From positions 1 through 38,553 of the forward strand of contig JAODBO010000116.1 of NCBI GenBank assembly GCA_025464005.1: DNA of 38,553 nucleotides, given 5' to 3'. Every line of letters begins with the position of its first letter. Position 1 is the first letter of the stretch. The translations under genes were made by a program, and so were the position numbers. This document shows positions 32,036 through 38,553 of this stretch, in pieces. The notes under the pieces were generated by a model. That model saw only the letters and a program-made list of their open reading frames with translations. It made no database searches and was not told the origin of the DNA. This DNA is from Acidimicrobiaceae bacterium. GTDB lineage: Bacteria; Actinomycetota; Acidimicrobiia; Acidimicrobiales; Bog-793.

Positions 32036-32087
32036 TAACAGCGGGTTAATCAACGGGGGTCTAACGGGAGCCGTTAGCCCGCTGTTA
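32036..32087. promoter_or_regulatory. Operator array D between lipoprotein E and its divergent kinase-regulator operon
   Basis: The core array is CAAC 32051, TAAC 32062, GTTA 32073, GTTA 32084: four half-sites at 11-bp steps with the same symmetry as arrays B and C. A further pair, TAAC 32036 and TAAT 32047, also 11 bp apart, extends it on the lipoprotein side and carries the AACAGCG core. Its place between divergent start codons suits joint control of both. Confidence 0.75.
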
Positions 32088-32138
32088 GGCAGATCAGACA
32101 ATGCTAGGTGCAATGGATCGCCAAGCCTGAGGACCGAA

Positions 32139-33410
32139 ATGCGCCTTCCCCGACTCCCGCTGCACACTCTTCGTGGGCACCTGCCTGCTCGCACCGTCAG
32201 GTCTCGCCTGACCTTCGTCTACGGGGCGCTCTTCCTCGTGTCGGGCGCGGTGCTGCTGGTGATAACGGGTGTGCTGTGGGGACGGGCGACCACCGGTCCG
32301 GTCACAATCTCTGCTCGAGTGCCGGGCCGAATCCTGCAGATCGCCTCACCCCCGATTCACGCTCCGCCGGCGGCCCTCGAGCGCCTCCCATCGGGGAGTG
32401 CCGTCAAACAGCTTCGAAAGATCGGTCAGCAGCTGCAGCTCGTGGCGAAGCACCAGCAGAGCTCGGACCTCCACCAGCTGCTGCTCTACTCAGCGATCGC
32501 GCTCGGGATCATGGCGCTGATTGCGATCGTGCTCGGTTGGCTGACTGCCGGTCGTGTGCTCCGGCCGCTGCGCACGATCACCTCGACCGCGAAGGAGATC
32601 TCCGCCTCGAACCTGCACGAGCGGCTCGACATGAAAGGTCCCGACGACGAGTTGAAGCGGCTCGGCGACACTTTCGACGAGCTGCTCGGGCGCCTCGAGC
32701 GCTCCTTCGAAGCACAGCGTCTCTTCGTCGCCAATGCCTCCCACGAGCTCCGCACTCCGCTCGCGACGATGCGCGCCTCGATCGATGTCGCGCTCGCGAA
32801 GCCCGATCCGATCCCGCCAGCGATGCAGCGGCTCGCAGAAGGCCTTGAGCAGGAGCTCGACCACATCGACCTACTCCTCGAGGGATTCCTTGCCCTCGCA
32901 CGGGCCGAGCGTGGTCCCGCCGACGAAGACGTTGCTGTCTCTCTCGACGCGCTTGCAACGACGGCGCTCGGACGGCGCACGGGCCCGATCGCCGCGCTCG
33001 GGCTCGCCGTTGGCGCGGAGGAATGCCCCGCTGCAGTGGTGAGAGGAAGCGAGACCTTGCTCGCCCGGATGATCGAGAACGTCATCGACAACGCCGTCCA
33101 TCACAACGTGGCGGGCGGCTATCTCCGCGTCCGAACTGCCGTCGAAGGCGAGACGGCTCGCCTCGTCGTCGAAAACGGCGGCGCTGTTCTCGACGAGCAG
33201 GACGTGGGTGCGCTCGTCCAGCCCTTTCGCCGCGTCGGCACCGCGAGGACCGGCTCGGAGAACGGGTTCGGTCTCGGACTCTCGATCGTCGCCGCAATCG
33301 CCGAGACCCATGGTGGTCGAGTCGAACTCGTGGCTTTGGATAGTGGCGGCGTTCGGGTCATGCTCGAGCTCCCGCTCGCTGTGCGAACATCGGCCGGAGT
33401 CTCCGCGTGA
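32139..33410 (+). CDS. Sensor histidine kinase, partner of the 33407 regulator
   Basis: This 423-residue kinase has helix 1 (LTFVYGALFLVSGAVLLVITG), an external segment of about 65 residues without Cys, and helix 2 (LLLYSAIALGIMALIAIVLGW). HAMP follows (GRVLRPLRTITSTAKEISAS), then the H-box NASHELRTPLATM with His202, N-box NVIDNAVHHN and G-box GFGLGLSIV. It is closely similar in layout to the kinase at 23116. I chose ATG 32139 because the frame upstream crosses array D. Its end overlaps the regulator start by 4 bases. Confidence 0.93.
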   Translation: MRLPRLPLHTLRGHLPARTVRSRLTFVYGALFLVSGAVLLVITGVLWGRATTGPVTISARVPGRILQIASPPIHAPPAALERLPSGSAVKQLRKIGQQLQLVAKHQQSSDLHQLLLYSAIALGIMALIAIVLGWLTAGRVLRPLRTITSTAKEISASNLHERLDMKGPDDELKRLGDTFDELLGRLERSFEAQRLFVANASHELRTPLATMRASIDVALAKPDPIPPAMQRLAEGLEQELDHIDLLLEGFLALARAERGPADEDVAVSLDALATTALGRRTGPIAALGLAVGAEECPAAVVRGSETLLARMIENVIDNAVHHNVAGGYLRVRTAVEGETARLVVENGGAVLDEQDVGALVQPFRRVGTARTGSENGFGLGLSIVAAIAETHGGRVELVALDSGGVRVMLELPLAVRTSAGVSA

Positions 33411-34066
33411 GGGTGCTCGTTGTCGAGGACTCAAAGCACCTTGCCGATGTCGTCGCCGAAGGACTGCGCGACCAAGGCATGGCTGTCGACGTCGCCTACG
33501 ACGGGCACGACGCGGCGACCAAGCTCGAGCTCAACGACTATCAGGTCGTCGTTCTCGATCGTGACCTTCCTGGCATGCACGGCGACACCCTCTGCCGCAT
33601 GATCGTCGAAGGTGAGCAGCGCGCGATGGTGCTGATGCTGACGGCGGCTGGCGCTCCGGACGATCGGGTTGCCGGACTCGGCCTCGGCGCAGATGACTAT
33701 CTCGGAAAACCGTTCCATTTCCCCGAGCTCGTGCTGCGCATCCGAGCGCTCGCGCGCCGACAGCCGGACGCCCGTGCGCGAACCTACCGAGCGGCGGGCA
33801 TCGACCTGGATGCGCTCGCCCATACCGCCACCCGCAACGGTCGTGAGCTCGATCTCTCGGTCAAGGAGTTCGGCGTGCTTGAGGCGCTGATGCGGGCGAA
33901 GCGAGCATTGAGCGCCGAGGACCTCCTTGAGCAGGCATGGGACGAGCATGCCGATCCGTTCACCAACACGGTGCTTGTCACGATCAGCCGCCTCCGGCGC
34001 AAGCTCGGGAATCCCCCAGCCATCGAAACGGTGCCGAGCGTCGGCTACCGCATCCTTGATGGGTGA
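33407..34066 (+). CDS. OmpR-family response regulator
   Basis: This 219-residue regulator starts at GTG 33407, overlapping the kinase stop. Phospho-acceptor Asp51 lies in VLDRDLPGMHGDT, with LMLTAAG and ADDYLGKPFHFPELV. The winged helix includes LDLSVKEFGVLEALMRAK and recognition helix NTVLVTISRLRRKLGNPP. It is strikingly similar to the regulator at 22460 over its whole length. The GTTA-type arrays C and D are its probable targets, by proximity and by their shared half-site. Confidence 0.93.
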   Translation: MRVLVVEDSKHLADVVAEGLRDQGMAVDVAYDGHDAATKLELNDYQVVVLDRDLPGMHGDTLCRMIVEGEQRAMVLMLTAAGAPDDRVAGLGLGADDYLGKPFHFPELVLRIRALARRQPDARARTYRAAGIDLDALAHTATRNGRELDLSVKEFGVLEALMRAKRALSAEDLLEQAWDEHADPFTNTVLVTISRLRRKLGNPPAIETVPSVGYRILDG

Positions 34067-34087
34067 GCTCCATCGACACCTACCTGC

Positions 34088-34297
34088 GTGCAGTATCGCC
34101 GGCTCAGCCCACGGCGCGGCTGGCAACGAGCTCGCAAGGCGGTTGACCACTCGGTCCTCGTCGCCTGCTGGTACATCGTCGCGAGCGACGACACCTCCTA
34201 CCTCGTCCTCGACCCGGACTGGTTCAATCGTCGCAATGGTCCAGCGCCGCGCGCCCTCAAGGTCTCCGAAATCTTGGCGCTTGGTTGCGAGCTCTAA
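34088..34297 (+). pseudogene. C-terminal remnant of an IS110-family transposase
   Basis: About 69 codons match the end of IS110/IS1111 transposases: QYRRLSPRRGWQRARKAVDH, SVLVACWYIV, YLVLDPDWFNRRNGPAPRA and EILALGCEL. The preceding bases (IDTYLR) fit in another frame, so a shift lies near 34087. No N-terminal DEDD domain or element end is present. It lies 22 bases after a response-regulator gene. Confidence 0.75.
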
Positions 34298-34303
34298 CGA
34301 ACT

Positions 34304-34328
34304 ACGACGGCGCGACCACCGTCGTTTT
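34304..34328 (+). terminator. Rho-independent terminator-like hairpin
   Basis: Stem ACGACGG/CCGTCGT (34304-34310 with 34319-34325), 8-base loop, followed directly by TTT. It follows the transposase remnant and may end transcription of the kinase-regulator operon. The rest of 34329-34507 holds no gene I can see. Confidence 0.5.
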
Positions 34329-34507
34329 GCCGGCCGCCTGACGGGCAAGCGTGCGGGCTGCTCAGCTCAGGTAATGCGCGCCGGGAAGCTGGCGACGCCA
34401 GGAGGATCTCGCCTTAGAGCTCGACCATGAGTTGTCCAGGATCCTGCAGTTCGTCCACAGAATCCCTGATGTTGTCGCGGCTGGGGCCCTCTTGTGTGGT
34501 GCGGGAA

Positions 34508-34532
34508 AAGTGATATCATTTTAATATCACTT
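34508..34532. promoter_or_regulatory. AT-rich palindromic operator before the SPFH gene
   Basis: Perfect 9-bp arms AAGTGATAT and ATATCACTT surround a 7-base centre; the left part also contains the small palindrome TGATATCA. This AT-rich island stands out from the GC-rich surroundings and lies 27 bases upstream of the SPFH start, over the expected promoter. The ribbon-helix-helix protein encoded two genes on is the obvious candidate binder (autoregulation), by position only. Confidence 0.7.
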
Positions 34533-34559
34533 AATGGTGTGCACTCTGAGGGAGAGATC

Positions 34560-35477
34560 ATGAATCAATCTGCCCAGCCGCACAGCGAACCCGAGACGAC
34601 ACCGTTCGCACGGTCGGCTCCGCGCGTCGAGATCCGGGAGGGGCAAGCGTGGGCCATTAGCGGCTGGCTCGGTGTCCTCGTCGTTGCCGCCTGCATCGCC
34701 GCTGTCGTTGTGCTCGACCAGCATTCCGTCGGAGTCATCGTCGTTGTGCCGATCGTCGTGGGAATTGTCATCTTGGCATCGCTCGTCATCGTGCAGCCCG
34801 GCGAGACCAGGGTCGTGCGTTTCTTCGGCAGTTACGTCGGCACCGTGCGCCGTACCGGACTGTCATGGATCCTGCCCCTCAGTGACCGACGGAAGGTGAG
34901 CATCCGCGTCCGGAACTTCGAGACGAACCACCTGAAGGTCAACGACGCTGACGGAAATCCCGTCGAAATCGCCTCGATCGTCGTCTGGCAGGTTGCCGAT
35001 ACCTCGCGTGCGCTCTACGCCGTCGAGGACTACCTCAATTTTGTGCGGGTCCAGGCCGAATCGGCGTTGCGGCATGTTGCGACCACGCATCCCTACGACG
35101 ATCCCACCGACAACGGACTTTCTCTACGCGGCTCGACCGACATCGTCGCCGTCGAGCTTGCCCAGGAGGTGGCGCAACGCGTCGCTATTGCCGGGGTGGA
35201 GATTGTCGAGGTGCGGATCAGTCATCTTGCCTACGCGCCGGAGATTGCGCAGGCCATGCTGCGCCGACAGCAGGCAAATGCCGTCGTCGCAGCCCGTTCT
35301 CGTATCGTCGACGGCGCGGTAGGGATGGTGGAAATGGCGCTCGCGCGCCTCAGTGAGCGCGGCATCGTCGACCTCGACGAGGAACGCAAAGCGGCGATGG
35401 TGAGCAATCTGATGGTCGTACTTTGTGGTGACCAACCAGCTTCACCGGTCGTCAACACCGGGACGCTCTACTCGTAA
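34560..35477 (+). CDS. SPFH/Band 7 domain membrane protein
   Basis: This 305-residue protein has two adjacent membrane segments (WLGVLVVAACIAAVVVLDQ and VGVIVVVPIVVGIVILASLVI). An SPFH domain follows (QPGETRVVRFFGSYVGTVRR, RVRNFETNHLKVNDADGNPV, ALRHVATTHPYDD) with the typical late region VEIVEVRISHLAYAPEIAQAM and LRRQQANAVVAAR. Such proteins form membrane scaffolds of flotillin/stomatin type. Start 34560 follows GAGGGAGAG. The RHH gene starts 3 bases after its stop, so the two form a unit under the palindrome at 34508. Confidence 0.9.
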   Translation: MNQSAQPHSEPETTPFARSAPRVEIREGQAWAISGWLGVLVVAACIAAVVVLDQHSVGVIVVVPIVVGIVILASLVIVQPGETRVVRFFGSYVGTVRRTGLSWILPLSDRRKVSIRVRNFETNHLKVNDADGNPVEIASIVVWQVADTSRALYAVEDYLNFVRVQAESALRHVATTHPYDDPTDNGLSLRGSTDIVAVELAQEVAQRVAIAGVEIVEVRISHLAYAPEIAQAMLRRQQANAVVAARSRIVDGAVGMVEMALARLSERGIVDLDEERKAAMVSNLMVVLCGDQPASPVVNTGTLYS

Positions 35478-35480
35478 TCC

Positions 35481-35675
35481 GTGACCGACCGCAAGCAGAT
35501 ACTGCTGCGGATTGATCCCGCCGTCCATGATGCCCTTGCTCAATGGGCGGCCGATGAGTTCCGCAGCCTCAATGCCCAAATCGAGTTGCTGCTGCGACGC
35601 GCGCTCGACGAGGTCGGGCGAACGCCCAAGAGGATTGGACCATTGCCCAAGCGTGGTCGTCCACCTACCACCTGA
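35481..35675 (+). CDS. Arc-type ribbon-helix-helix DNA-binding protein
   Basis: This 64-residue protein reads MTDRKQILLRIDPAVHDALA and RSLNAQIELLLRRALDEVGR, the strand-helix-helix of Arc/MetJ-type regulators. A basic tail (KRIGPLPKRGRPP) follows and may add an AT-hook-like minor-groove contact. GTG start, 3 bases after the SPFH stop. It probably binds the AT-rich palindrome upstream of the SPFH gene. Confidence 0.85.
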   Translation: MTDRKQILLRIDPAVHDALAQWAADEFRSLNAQIELLLRRALDEVGRTPKRIGPLPKRGRPPTT

Positions 35676-36145
35676 CCCGACGTGATGGAATCAGCCGCCG
35701 GGTCGAGGATCGGCGTTAGGCCGATGTTCCAGGGTGTAACGATTCGAGCGGTCCTCTGGCGCGGGCTCCCACTTTGCGCTGCAAAGGGCGCACTACGCCG
35801 ATGACCCCCTTGCGGATACGACGGCAACCCCACTCACCTCTTGCCGCCAACGAAGCGGCTGCCGCCCGGCGCGCGTCATACCGAGTGGAGCACGGCGGCG
35901 GTCGTGAGTGGGCTCGGCCGCGCCGGTCCTCTGCTGCGCGAGGTGTGACGGACCTGGCGACCGTTACCGACCGAGATCCAGGTGACTACAATTCGGCTCG
36001 TTCGGACGCGCATTCTGAGACTGACACTCGGACCCATAATGCCGAGTTGCCGCTCGCTCAACCTGCTTTGATCTCCGCCGCGTGGTGCGTGGCGTGATTC
36101 TGTACGCCTCAGTCCCATTTTCGTTGTTAGCGGCCCAGCCGACTG
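35676..36145. other. No gene recognised in 470 bp
   Basis: Short open frames here have no family resemblance. No convincing terminator, RNA gene or repeat is visible. Confidence 0.5.
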
Positions 36146-36445
36146 CTACCTTCCGGTGCGCTCGCGGTGCTTGCACCCTGGCCAGCAGCAGGGCCGACGC
36201 TGGCCTTCCTCTAGCTCCTCCTGGGTCCGGCGAATGCGGCGCTCTCGCGTTAACTCTTGCTTGGCATCCTCGACCCAGCAGATGAATTCGTTGCGGGCCA
36301 GAGGCGTGATGTCCTTCCAGGCATCGAGTGCCGTGGGGTTCGCGATCAGCGCCTTACGGAGGTCTCCTGGCAGCTGGTGCACCACCCCCCCAGGTACCTG
36401 CGGGCTGCTCACAGGGCCACGATAGCGAGTCGAACGCCTGGGCAA
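36146..36445 (-). CDS. YdeI/OmpD-associated-like protein, short form
   Basis: This 99-residue protein has the central helix block LPGDLRKALIANPTALDAW, then ITPLARNEFICWVEDAK and the family end RRIRRTQEELEEGQRRPCCWPGC. The Cys-Cys-Trp-Pro-Gly-Cys end is characteristic. The molecular role of this group is not established. The first 18 residues have low similarity, so a later GTG start is possible. Confidence 0.75.
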   Translation of the reverse strand: MPRRSTRYRGPVSSPQVPGGVVHQLPGDLRKALIANPTALDAWKDITPLARNEFICWVEDAKQELTRERRIRRTQEELEEGQRRPCCWPGCKHRERTGR

Positions 36446-36476
36446 TCGAGTTCCCGGCGCGGGTTAACCCCGGCGC

Positions 36477-36680
36477 CTAAACGGAAGATCGCATCAGCGT
36501 CGCGGGGTTTGGACACTGGTACGGCAGACCGGAGAGGCACACGTCGCACGTGCCGCAACTCTGCACATGGTAGCCCGAGACGTGATCACCGCCGAGAATT
36601 GCGTGACCTCCGACCCGACTGGGGCCGACTATGCCGGAAATTTTCGTGACCGCGCAGCACCGGCATCGGGAAGATACCAT
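36477..36680 (-). pseudogene. Fragment of a zinc-dependent alcohol dehydrogenase
   Basis: The frame contains GDHVSGYHVQSCGTCDVCLS and GLPYQCPNP, matching the zinc-loop region of medium-chain alcohol dehydrogenases (GDRV..., CG.C..C..G....C). Only about 35 residues fit; the Rossmann domain and the rest of the catalytic domain are absent on either side. It is likely a remnant. The surrounding 36446-36914 otherwise shows no gene. Confidence 0.45.
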
Positions 36681-36914
36681 GCCCTGTGGCGATTGTCAGG
36701 ACCGTGCGCTAGAGCCCCGAGGCTCGAGCGTCGACAAGTACTTCTCTCCCGATCGGGTTATCGAGATCGACTTCGGAGATCTTGAAGGTCGAACCAACCG
36801 CATCAACCGCGGGCTGCTTTCATTGACGTTCTCCTTCGGGTCTATCCGTCCATGTGGCGCGGTCGGATCGGAAACTCGATCGGGTGGGACTCAGCACTCC
36901 GGCGTGGCGCAATG

Positions 36915-37391
36915 TCAACCCGCCGTGGGAGCACCCAGGGGTCGCACCTCACTCCACTTCAGGATGAGTTGGCGTTCGGCGAAGTACCAGGCGCCGTGGA
37001 TCTTGGCGAACACGTCGAGATAGCGAAGCCACGCGACCATCATCATCCGGTTGCCGTCTTCGGCGTACACGTGGTGAGCGATGGTGTAGCTGTCTCCAGT
37101 CGCCTGGTTCCCATCAAGGATGACCGTGCATTGGCCGTTGAAGTGCATCGTCGCCTCGTAGCGGTTCAAGTCATCGAAGACTGGAGAGAGCGCCTCTCGA
37201 CCCTCGAGCACGTAACTCGGCTCGGTGCCCGGGCCGTCCATGTACACCGCAAAGCGAGTGTGCTCCGTGAACAGCGCCTTCTGTCCTTCCGCGTCTCGGG
37301 TATCCGCGCAGTGGGCATAGGAGTCGAACAACTCGCGAATGGCCAATCTGTCGGCGGCCTCCTGCGGTGTGAGTGCCGTGTGCGAGGTCAT
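36915..37391 (-). CDS. SnoaL-like/NTF2-fold protein
   Basis: This 158-residue protein has the pattern LAIRELFDSYAHCADTRDAEG, ALFTEHTRFAVYMDG, MHFNGQCTVILDGNQATGDS and YTIAHHVYAEDGNRMMMVAW, which fits SnoaL_4-type NTF2-fold proteins (dehydratases, isomerases, cyclases or ligand binders). An AAGGGGAG ribosome site lies before ATG 37391. It is divergent from a TetR gene and probably repressed by it. The substrate is unknown. Confidence 0.85.
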   Translation of the reverse strand: MTSHTALTPQEAADRLAIRELFDSYAHCADTRDAEGQKALFTEHTRFAVYMDGPGTEPSYVLEGREALSPVFDDLNRYEATMHFNGQCTVILDGNQATGDSYTIAHHVYAEDGNRMMMVAWLRYLDVFAKIHGAWYFAERQLILKWSEVRPLGAPTAG

Positions 37392-37409
37392 CCCGGCCGC
37401 TCCCCTTTT

Positions 37410-37438
37410 TGACAGGTGTATTATTATGACAGATGTAT
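37410..37438. promoter_or_regulatory. Tandem operator-like repeats in the SnoaL/TetR divergent region
   Basis: TGACAGGTGTAT and TGACAGATGTAT are direct repeats 17 bp apart (37410 and 37427). Each is an imperfect palindrome of the form TGACA-N2-TGTAT, a common shape for TetR-family sites. The first overlaps TTGACA at 37409-37414, a possible -35 for the TetR gene. They lie about 20-50 bases upstream of the SnoaL-like start. Confidence 0.6.
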
Positions 37439-37541
37439 AAGAGCAGTTACGGTATCCGAGTGCAAGTGGCGTTGAACCTGAGGCTGAGAGAGCTGCGACG
37501 GGCCAGGTGGGCTCTGGTTCGCGAGTTAGGTCCAGCGTCCG

Positions 37542-38066
37542 ATGCCTGACCGCACCGATCCCCGCACCCTTCGAACAGCCCGAGCCTGCGAAGAAGCGAT
37601 CTTGGATCTCGCCTCACAGCTGCCCATCTCCCAGGTCACCGTCGCCGGTGTGGCGGAGCGCGCCAAGGTGACTAGGGCAACCTTCTACAACCACTACGAC
37701 AGCCCTCTGGAGCTGCTCATCCAGGTACTTCTCGCCGACCTCGAGCCTGCCCACCTCCACCAGGAGGAACGACGGTCCGACGGCGGATTCTCCGCGGCAG
37801 AGATGTTGCGCCTTTCGATCGTCGATGTTGCTGATCACATCGAACGCTTCAAGGCTGTCTACCGACAGGCCGTGCACGACCCAGCCGACGGAGGCGTGTA
37901 CGAGGCTCTGGTTCAGCACTTCACCGCTGGTGCCATGGCGTTCATCGCTCAGTGCATCCACCCGGACCTACCTGCTGCCAACCACCACGTCATCGGGCAG
38001 TTCGTCGCGCACGGAATGGCCGGGGCTATCAAGGCATGGCTCGGCGACAACTCCGTCACGAAATAG
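37542..38066 (+). CDS. TetR family transcriptional regulator
   Basis: This 174-residue repressor has an N-terminal helix-turn-helix (AILDLASQLPISQVTVAGVA, ERAKVTRATFYNHYDSPLEL, LIQV), the TetR signature with the ATFYNHYDS recognition helix. The C-terminal ligand-binding half (VYEALVQHFTAGAMAFIAQC; FVAHGMAGAIKAWLGD) resembles TetR_C_14-like domains. It probably controls the divergent SnoaL-like gene and itself through the TGACA repeats. Confidence 0.9.
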   Translation: MPDRTDPRTLRTARACEEAILDLASQLPISQVTVAGVAERAKVTRATFYNHYDSPLELLIQVLLADLEPAHLHQEERRSDGGFSAAEMLRLSIVDVADHIERFKAVYRQAVHDPADGGVYEALVQHFTAGAMAFIAQCIHPDLPAANHHVIGQFVAHGMAGAIKAWLGDNSVTK

Positions 38067-38273
38067 GACCTTGTCGACGCCGCCGTCGCCTGTGCACCCG
38101 TCTGGTGGACCTAAAGCCAGGAACACATACGACTTTGTGCAACCGGCGGGAGGCTCGCAGGCGGCGAGCTGCGCGCAGGTCCTGGTACTTGGTCTAATTC
38201 TAATCACGCCCTACCACCATCAGTACTTTTGTGGCGCTTTGGTGCCCACTGTTCCTTTCCGCTCGAAGCATTC
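38067..38273. other. Intergenic region without recognised feature
   Basis: No gene or repeat is seen between the TetR stop and the fragment at the window end. Confidence 0.4.
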
Positions 38274-38553
38274 ATGAGTTCGAGCCTGGTTGACGAATTG
38301 GTCCGGTGGATTTGTCCATGGGCACATGGTGATGGCCGTTCTCTGGACGCGTTCCTCAGCGTGCATCCCGCGTGTACTTGGCACGCTCCGACGGGTTGTC
38401 AAGGGCGGGTCAGCGTGAGATGGATAACCCCGTTCGGGGAGGCAACCAATTCCACACTGAAGCGCTGCTCAAGTTCTTCGAATCCATCCCAGAGACGTTC
38501 CCCGCGTCCGAGAACTATGGGCACAATCGGAATGTGTAGGTAATCGATGAGGT
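38274..38553 (+). pseudogene. SnoaL-like fragment, frameshifted, running off the window
   Basis: From ATG 38274 the frame reads SSLVDELVRWICPWAHGDGR and LDAFLSVHPACTWHAPTG, like the start of a SnoaL/ester-cyclase protein (GDLDAFLAL...W..PTG). The expected continuation QFHTEALLKFFESIPETFPA is found in another frame from about 38440. A frameshift, or sequencing error, lies between. The window ends before the expected C-terminus. Confidence 0.45.

Noticed and set aside
1..38553. tRNA or rRNA genes
   Set aside because: I saw no cloverleaf with a CCA-adjacent acceptor or rRNA-like conserved stretch by eye; a tRNAscan/Infernal run would settle it.

Overview
This window is a high-GC stretch dense in regulators, exporters and gene wreckage. 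GTG starts are common, 4-base GTGA/ATGA overlaps couple many gene pairs, and codon choice is strongly GC-biased. Together with PadR-ABC, ECF42-DGPF, OmpR-type two-component systems and lipoproteins opening with a Cys-Gly-Gly lipobox, this points to a high-GC actinobacterium. An Acidimicrobiia-like or related uncultured soil or acid-habitat lineage is a guess from general feel, not a placement.

Layout. (1) 0.3-3.9 kb: a complete IS481-like element with terminal inverted repeats and an 8-bp target duplication, then a degenerate short-chain dehydrogenase, a YceI protein, an FMN reductase and a divergent MarR regulator. (2) 4.0-10.8 kb: DGPF protein and ECF42-type sigma factor, Hsp20, PPK2, a decayed SulP transporter, a frameshifted membrane YceI, a GNAT acetyltransferase and a DUF2252 protein. 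(3) 10.8-17.6 kb: a PadR-controlled ABC region. It holds PadR, two paralogous MacB/LolD-type ATPases, a large FtsX-type permease, and beside them a second ABC pair whose ATPase has lost its whole catalytic core. One promoter-operator architecture (TTGAC-N16-TA..AT overlapping an ATACnnnGTAT palindrome) occurs three times; one copy has been moved in front of DUF2252. (4) 17.6-34.1 kb: the most interesting part. Three OmpR-type two-component systems are interleaved with a family of small lipoproteins. The lipoproteins carry two copies of a domain with the signature CMRxHG...[FYWM]P[DE]P...AC. There are four intact copies, one with a single nonsense codon, and at least three decayed remnants. An operon encodes lipoprotein, membrane-fusion protein, ATPase, MacB-type permease and lipoprotein. 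(5) 34.1-38.5 kb: an IS110-family transposase tail, an SPFH protein plus ribbon-helix-helix repressor under an AT-rich palindrome, a YdeI-like protein, a SnoaL-like protein divergent from a TetR regulator, and fragments.

How region 4 may work (inference). Each histidine kinase probably senses an envelope signal and activates its OmpR-type partner. The intergenic regions beside the lipoprotein genes contain arrays of half-sites at exact 11-bp spacing (YAAC-N7-YAAC-N7-GTTR-N7-GTTR), the spacing typical of OmpR/PhoB dimers bound in tandem. Three such arrays tie two two-component systems, three lipoproteins and the tripartite exporter into one apparent regulon. The lipoproteins would sit on the outer face of the membrane and present paired Cys and Met/His side chains, so they could be redox-, metal- or ligand-binding partners of the exporter or the sensors. 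I know of no named family for them.
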